From Cydia pomonella (taxonomy: Eukaryota > Arthropoda > Insecta > Lepidoptera > Tortricidae), in the NCBI RefSeq assembly GCF_033807575.1, contig NC_084729.1:4154001-4218000 (forward strand): 64,000 nt of DNA, given 5' to 3'. A model generated the notes under the pieces. It saw only the letters and a list, made by a program, of their open reading frames with translations, had not been told where the DNA came from and did no database searches. Position 1 is the first letter of the stretch; every line of letters starts with the position of its first letter. Below, in pieces: positions 51,701 through 60,700 of the stretch. A program made the translations under genes and the position numbers.

Positions 51701-54700
51701 AGTCTCTTTGCTCACTCCGGAGGCTTTTAAAAACACCAGAAATTGCTTTTTCCACTTGCGCCACGCCTCGGCCCGCGCGGCCGGTCCGCCTTCTAAAAGC
51801 AATTCCGCCGGAGGACGCGCGTGTTCCATTGTGTTTTTGATTTCACAACCACCAATAAACTTAAAACTTGCTGAAATAAGCCACTAACGCACCAAATAAT
51901 AGCAAACTTTAAATTAATTAGATCCCACCGCTGTCACCATGTAGTAAAACACGCGAGCTAGTTCAACACTGATTTATTGTGAAATCTGCAGGTAGGTATA
52001 TTATTTTACAAATACCCTTATCTACTATACTACACTATATATCTTTATACACGTTGCAGTTAGCTTGCCTGTAGATTATTATTTGTTACCTCTCTGACGT
52101 CACAGGCATCATTGTCGGCCTCGAACATGATTTCCTGGTCCAAGCTATCATCTTCTTTTGGTGCTGGTATTCTCACCACCTCGGGGATTTTCACGGCTAA
52201 AGAGAGCATTATGTTTAGGCGTTTTTTATCGGAAGGGGTTATTTCATCCAATATTTTTCTGGGGGCCTAGACAAGATGACAATCATTGATACCTATTAAA
52301 TGCCAATGGAAACTTAAATAATCTCACGTGACTCTTCGTAGCATCTGTCATCGATGTACGATAGTGATCTTGGCTAAGCCCCCTGAACAGTTTCTGTTGA
52401 GAAAGACAGATAAAGGTATGTTGTTTCTAATGGTTCCTCTACACTATGGGCCATCATACTGGCCCACTAAGCTGCGCCAGCGTGTAGAGAGGGTAGTGGT
52501 GTCAGATGGCTTTTGGCGCGGCGGGATGGCGATGGGATGGGATGGCCACGTTTTTCGTCCGCCCGTCATAGGTAGCGGGCCAGCAATGGTGCGTATGAAT
52601 CTACAATTCAATAGCGCGTGCTTTCAACCATCGCATGGCTATCTCGCTGGTCCAGCGCTGGGTCACCGTGTAGAGCGGCCATTAGAAGTAAGCAGAACGT
52701 TTCCGGGATAAAGATAACTTTAGCTAACACCCCTAGAATGTCACTTACGAATGATACCTGGAGGCCTACCGCGAACCACGTTCGATGTGTCGACTCTCTG
52801 TCGCACTTGTAAATTCGTACGTAAGCGTGATTAGGAGGTACCACGTCGAACGTGGTTCGCGGTAAGCCCTCTGCTCTTTTAACAATTCTCAAAATGGTCA
52901 TTGATCAATTTTTGTTGAAGTAAATACTACATACCTAAGTTTCCAACCACTTGGTGGCAAAACCACATTTGACATTCTCAGTGAAATCAAAATGGAAGTG
53001 TTGGTAAACTTTTACTACATAGGTAAGTAATAGAAATTATGGGTAAGTAATCAAATTTTCTTGTCAATCATTGCCATGTTTCGTAGGTACGTTTTCCTAA
53101 GTCACTCTTAAAATCTTCGTTTTATAGGGACCGTGCGCGTTGGAGGGTCTGCCATTTTGTGGCCTGAATCGGAACCATATACATGTACATTTACACGTCA
53201 CGTGTTTTCTTGTGCATAGTAGGTTCTGCCATCTTTTGGGCTATATCGGAACAATAAACATCACATTTACGCCTCGCGCCAAAAATCTGACAGCTCCTGT
53301 GCAGCCTGTGCTGCCTCCTACAGTTCATGCACGCTCCCTATAGGCCAGTCCAGACGGGAACAATTTTTCTCCACTCTGTTTAAATGGGGAAGGCGGCTGC
53401 CAAACTTTGCTACTAGGTGGCGCCACTAGAGTTTGTGACATGTCATTAGTTTGGCCCTACCTTTTTTTTATATAAATAAATTATCATAATAGTTAATGGA
53501 AATGTGAGTAAACCACAATCAAATAAGTTTTGTATTAGTTTAATGAGATATTTATGTACCGGTCTAAATAGTTTTTAATATTAGACATGATCAGAGGTGG
53601 GAGCTATGAATCTGCATTGATGTCTCTGGAAGAATTTACATCACAGGCGAATTCTGTTGGTGCCTCATAATCGACGTTTAATGCTGGATTCAATTGAAAA
53701 TTATTATTTCGATCGTAAAATATTAACTTGTTGATATTGTACATTTTTCTTGATATTTTAAGCATAATATTTTTGAGTGAAAACAGTAGCCTATACACTT
53801 AAACTTTTTATGAGATCTTTTCCCTTTTACGGATGCCTTGCGTGCCTGCTTTTAACTGTTTACAGTCAGACGTCCATATTTTTCATGAGGATCCATTTTA
53901 TTGCGTTAAACACAGGATTATTACGTTCATGAAAATATCCTACATGCTCCTGTCAAAACAAAACTTTTTATTTGAATGGCTTTGGAACTTTATCCGGCAG
54001 TTTCCCGGCCTCAGATACAAAGTTTAATAATACTTATACAGAGAGTTTAATAATACTTATACAGAGAGTTTAATAATACTTATACAGGGAGTGTAATAAT
54101 ACTTATACAGAGAGTTTAATAATACTTATACAGAGAGTTTAATAATACTTATACAGAGAGTTTAATAATACTTATACAGAGAGTTTAATTATGATGTTTT
54201 ATAAAACATTGGTTTATTAAATACAAATATTTTTTATAAGTTATAAATCTCATACAACGAGTTGGTAGAGTTGTCTCATACTCTAGTGGCGCCATCTACA
54301 ATTAGCTTTCAGCCGCCTTCCCCATTCAACAAACTTGCATTTTTCTGGTAGTTAGGAACTCTTTCCATAAGAGGTCATCTACTAAGCATATTAGTAGGAC
54401 GCGGTTCGAATTCTGACAAACTACTATTTTTATCCCCTGGCTGACGGTACAAAATAAGAACAAAAATAGTTGATCCACTGTTATATCAATCAAAAATTCT
54501 GTAAAATATTAAATTTTAGTTAAGAATAAAAAGAAAACAACTTACTTGGAGCTAAAAAAAATGAAAACCATTAATTTGTCTAACATATGTATTTTAATAA
54601 CAAGACAAACACAGACATATTAAACAATATGTAGCGGCAAGGCGTCGACGCGCGTTAGAGTCAGCAGTTTTGGTAAATAGTTTAAATGAACATTTAGTAC

Positions 54701-57700
54701 GAGCAGTCGCTTAGCGCAGCTCGACAAGTGCGCACATTCTTAATATATATACGCAATACCGCGACGCCGCCTGGTCTTGCGCCTTTTCTCTAAACGTTTG
54801 TGTTTTCTATTAATGTAACCTTCTGATACTAATTTGGAGTCTGAATAAATAGATGTATTAAAGTGAATCTTTGTTTACCTCCTCACCACAATAGGGTACC
54901 CACAACTGTACTCTAAAAATATATTAAAAACGGGTCGCTCACGTATTTTAAGTCGAAAAACGCGGATCGGCGCAGAACAACCGCAATAACACCAACCTGC
55001 GCCGCCGGGCTGCCAACACAAACTCCTGACGACTTCCTCGGTAGAGAGTGAAACATGACGAGCATTTATGGACTTAAAATACGTGAGTGACCCGTTTTTA
55101 AAACATGTGTAGAAACACATAAAATTCACAAATAAAATTCAAAAGAAAATCTACTTACAGTGATCTGAAATATAAAATAAATTACTTATTAATAAAATGA
55201 TTTGTCATACGGAAATTAAAAGAAATAAAAATCTAAATCCAAACTATAATTTCTATGAAAAGTACAAAAATATAAAGTACTTACTTTCAATAACTGCCAC
55301 GACCTTTTTATAAACTGTGTCTTTTACTTTGAAGAAGCCCATGTACACACAGGAGAACTGGTCCGCGAAACTGTACAATAATATATATTTTATATAAAGA
55401 AAAATACAAAAAAATTAAATTTAGACACGGTATTTTGCTGCCACACCCTAACACTTTAGATACAATAAAATTATGCCTAGCTGTAAGCCAAGCACATGTG
55501 TGACGCGACAGTATATCGCCCGCGAGATAGACTAGTGATTCAGTGTTTTTTTTTTTGCGCGATAGAAAAAAAAACATGACCATAGGTCTAAACGCACCTT
55601 AAATTTTTGTAACAAATTCACAAAACAAAACACACAAAAATTAGCAATATTGTGTTTGATAGAACTCATCAATTATATTTTGTCAGAATTTACAAAAAAA
55701 ACTAAAACATGACATCCACGATCCGGGGCTCGCACTCGCACAGCAATTTTTATGGAGTGTGGAATTAAAAGGAGTGAAATCTCTTATGGTAGAACTGTTC
55801 CAGCTGTCAGCTATAGTTAGTTGGTTAGTTAGTTAGTGATTCTGGCCATTTTGCCTATTTTGCGTGAAACGAGGTAGCGCTACTCTAACCACTCCAGCTC
55901 CTCCACGAAGCCTAGCAAAGTTTTCAGGTTGGTAACTGCCTCTCTTAGTGTGTCCCTAGGTATTTGTTTCTGTGTACTTCAACCTGTTTGCAGTCTAGGA
56001 GAATGTGTTTTGTTGTTTCTTCTTCTTCCATGCACGCTCTGCACAAGGGGCTGTCTGTTTTACCCATATTGTGTAGGTGTTTGTTTAGTGTGTTATGTCC
56101 TGTAATTAATCCTACTATTTTACGTAGCTGGTGTCTAGGTCTTTTCAGTAGTATTTTGGTGAGCTTGTAGTTCAGAGCTTGTTGCTGTCAGCTCCAAATC
56201 TCTCCAGAGTAGCACTAGAGTAGCTAAGAACCTAGGCGTTATTGACGGAGTGAAGTGCGCTGTCTATGATTGGATTTTTTTAAGTATTCTAGGTATTGTA
56301 CCGCCAACTATTTAAGGTTTTTAGATGACACTTTTTGGTACATGGAGATTTCATTCCTTACCTCCACCTTCCATAAGCAATTTCGTTCACGCCACAGAAT
56401 AAATAATAGTAGTTACTACGTACAGAAGGTACTGCATAACAAAATACCTGTTTAGGTATACCGAAGGTGCCCAAACGTTGTCGAAAGGATATATTACATA
56501 TACTTATGTGTTGTCAGCATTTTTTATATTGTTTCTGCCCTTTCTGTAACTATCTGCGATGCAATGTTTACTTGCTTTAGACATATTTCTAAGCAACATC
56601 AGCAGCGGTATCATGGTCGCATTTTTATCACCTGTTATGTCATGCGTCACTTTCGCACTTACTATACTTATTAGAACGTGACAGGCATGGTGACAAATGA
56701 TAAAAAGCCGACCATCTTACATCTTAGCCCTACAGATCTGGAGCAGACCGCGTGGCACGGAGTGACATACGCCTGTAGCCCTAGCACATTATTGACGCGA
56801 TATTATCTCGCGGCGAGATAGACTACCCGTCTTTTTCTAACTATATTAATTAAAGAGGGACGGGTAGGCTATCGCCGCGAGATACTGTCGCGCCAATCAT
56901 GTGCTAGCCCAGCTGCTCAGTGAGAGTGAGAAAAGAACCTAAAGAGACGAGGCCTTAACAACAACACACTTGTCTGACCATCGGTACTTACCTTGGGAAG
57001 TTGTAACTAATCTGTTGCGACTGAGGAATGATGGTGACCCGCCCAGCTGCCAACACTGACTGCCCGTTGCACAGTATGTCAGTCAGTTGGCAATCCGCAC
57101 ATTCGTATTTGGTGATGTTGTTGTAGTTGCCCTGTACGTCGCAAGATACTTCGAAGCGGTTCAATTGGATCTCTGTACAATTATTGGTAAAATAACTATT
57201 ATAATAGTCCAACATGATACAAGTGTAATGCAATGGTCATAACACTCGAGGCGCAATAAGAAAGCCGATGTCTGCAATGATCAAAGCAAAAGTTTTTCAT
57301 GCGACGTCGCAAGATATGTACTTGCAAATAAATAAATTAAAAGTTTAAAAAACACTAGAAAAACAGGCTTTCGTGTTCAAAGTCCATTACGTGAACTTTC
57401 TCACAAGTGAAAACGCGACTATGATACGATATTCCATCATGGAATGCCACTGCTTATCTTCCGGCTTCATCATCAGACATTGTAACAACAAATGTAACGT
57501 AATCATGGTCAATGTTAATTATAAGACTTTTCTAACAAATCCAAACACAGCTTTGATACGATGTTCCATCGTGAAGTTCCAGTACATATCATCCAGCTCC
57601 ATCATCAGATCAGTTCGACAGTACCATATTATTGTATTGTCATCAGAACTACATACAGCTGCCAATTTTCATGATGCTACGATCCTTGGAAGATGGTTAA

Positions 57701-60700
57701 ATTAGTTACCTTAGATTCCATTACATAGTTACATACAGGTCGACCTAATAAAAGCGTGTTAAAAACAAACTCTTATGTCTATTAATCAAATTTGTATTGT
57801 TAAAACTGTAGAAGTACATTTAAAAAAGAGTATTCATAGTACATTGTGATACAAGTGTGCTACGTTGGTCATTACACACGAGGCGATATTGTGTACGCGA
57901 GCTGAAAGCGAGCGCGCAATAAGAAAGCCGATGTGTGTACAGACCAATGCACACGCGTTTCATACGACGTGTTTCAACACACTTGCGAGGAAATAACAAA
58001 ACTTATATTAAATACGATTAGGTATATACTTACGATTTTCTGAAAATAATAATAAATTATTTTCCGATATTTATCAATTTCATTATTCCAAAATGAATTT
58101 ATTTAACTTGTGATTATTGTGGCGTAAAACAGTTTTAGAATCATTTAGAATCATTTAGAATCATTTAGAATCATTTATTTATGTATTGTGCATTACAGGT
58201 AATGAATACAGATGTTATAAACAATGTTTGTTCTCTGTAACATGTCTTGCGACGTACAATAATTATAGCTGCCTAGCGCATGCAATATTATTAAAAATAT
58301 TTTACATTTTCACTACTTATCTTATATTTTATAATATTCTATAAGTTTTAATTAATAGTAAAAATAAATAATAGGTAGTTCTATAAGTCAATCATTAATT
58401 TGTTAAAGTATCCATCATAAATTCATCTATATTGTAATAACATTTATCTTTTAATAAGTTATTTAACCTTATCTTAAACGTTGACAGCTGTTCTTTTATA
58501 AGCAAATCCGGTAATTTGTTAAACAATTTAGGGGCCATTATGTAGATGGTATTTGTATAAAAACTTGTTTTTGAAATACAATTTCCTGGAGGAAGAATTT
58601 TTAGCATATTTGTAGCCGGGCGAGGATGAGTATTTACATGTACAGTGAATCGGTCCATATATTGCTTTACAAATACACATGCTTCATAAATATACATCGA
58701 GTGTAGTGTCAACAGGCCTAATTTTTTAAACAAGGGTCTACAGCTCGTCATTTGGCTAACTTTAAACATAGCTCGCACAATTTTCTTTTGGGCTCTAAAT
58801 AAAGGCGTTATATCACAGTCAGCAGCATTGCCCCAGTGTATAATTCCGTATCTGAGATTGGAGGATACGTAAGCGTGATAAGCAGTGAGAGCCGACTGCT
58901 GCGAAACCGTTTCTGTCAGTCTTTTTATGACATAAACATACTGGTTTATTTTTTTACACAGATTATTAATGTGCCCTTTCCACCCTACATTACTCTCTTT
59001 ATTTATCTCTTTATTTTTAGTAGTGAGTTTTATTTTTGAAGAAAATAATAAATCAAAATAATACGTACCCACATCTAAAAAAAAATGTTTTATCATTAAT
59101 TGGTAATCTTATAATATTAATAAACAAAATATACACAAGTGGTAAAAAACATCTTAGCAGCACATGTCATTAAAAAATCACCGAAGTATTTAAAAAAAAC
59201 ATCTTCATCAACGCAAATTTTCATGTTTGAATTACTTACCGTTTTCTGAAAGAAATATAAAATATTAGTTTATGGAAAAGTAAAAAATATTAAGTAAGTA
59301 ACTTTAATTTTTTAAACATAATAAATAAATAAGTGTTATGATTAAAACGAATGATAAAAGATAAACTTAAACTAGAATATAACTAAATTAACTTCAATAG
59401 TTTATTTTTTTCTACAAACCAGGAGCTGAAAAAAAAACAATTTCAAACATTAATATTTGGTAAGTTAACCTAATGTATCTTCTAGGGACCCATTACAAAA
59501 AGAGACATTATTTTATTCATTGAAGTTTAAAAAACCTACACAGAACTGGATCCTGTTTCACCAGTGACAATTGACACCTGACATTGTCAGTTTTCCGTGC
59601 ATTGGATTGCATTGGAATTCCAGGTCGAAAAGCTCAGTTTCATTGTTCGACTTGTTCGATGACTCGGTAACGGTACGACTAATGAAAACCATATGTAGCT
59701 CGATTCGAATACCCTACAGACCAATGAAAACGATTCCCCGAAAATCCCTAGGCCCTATGGATCGCGATATGGAAATATCTCATACCCCGCATGCGGACTC
59801 TCCCGACCAGTAGCGTCCATCAATATATATGTATTTGCTTGTTGAAACAGTAAGTACCTGGGCGACCGAGCTTTGCTCGGTTATAACTATTTATTGTAAT
59901 ATGGTGGTGTATAGGTGATAATCTTAACTAAATTTTTTTACTAAATTAAACTTGTTTAAAACAATAAAAATTATATAGGTATAAACTTGAACAAAAAAAA
60001 AAAAAAACAATAGTTAAACACCGGGCGAGATTCGAACCCGTAACACTCGTTTAGCAGTCCGCGTCTAAACCCGCTGGACCAGACGGACAGTGGCCGGCAA
60101 CACGAAATTAGCGACCATATTCTGCGTCGAAAGAAAAACGCATGAAAACTCGAAAACACGCGTTTTCCCAAACATAAGACTAATCTAGATAGATTGTATA
60201 CCCCCAAAAACCCCCATATACCAAATTTCAGCGAAATCGTTAGAGCCGATTCCGAGATCACAGAAATATATATATTTATATATATACAAGAATTGCTCGC
60301 TTAAAGGTATAAGATATACGGGGAATTGTCACTGTCAAGTAAAAATAACACAGTGATCATTGATTAAACAGGGACCTAGATACCAATTTCAAATGAGTAA
60401 TGCATTATCCAAGTTTCCAACACTACACTCCTACAATACAGGAATGTATTTATTTATGGTTTACACATATAGGTACGTACCTCGAACGGTGAGCAGTTTA
60501 TGGCGCTCCTCCTGCCCCCGGCTGTTCTCGATCAAACCGAAGTAGTCCCCGAAGTCTTGCGGTTGTGGGTCTTTTACGTTTATTTCTATAGTTAATTGCC
60601 TGAGGAAATAACGAAGTATTTGTTAAGACTTCTGTAGCAATACCATCACGTACACAGAGGGATAACTAACGGACTAATGTAAACGGGGGTGGAGAGGCGG

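Larger units (their letters stand above)
47125..52034 (-). mobile_element. Complete Ty3/gypsy-like LTR retrotransposon without env
   Basis: 4910 bp on the minus strand, with identical 95-bp LTRs and a 5-bp target duplication ctata (47120-47124 and 52035-52039). Order on the minus strand: LTR, PBS, gag, protease, RT, RNase H, integrase, purine tract (47220-47232), LTR. No env frame is found between integrase and the LTR. It carries two coding breaks (a TAA after protease and a one-base frameshift in an A run before the RT palm). Identical LTRs point to a very recent insertion. Sits in the gene C intron E11-E12, same strand as the gene. Confidence 0.95.
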
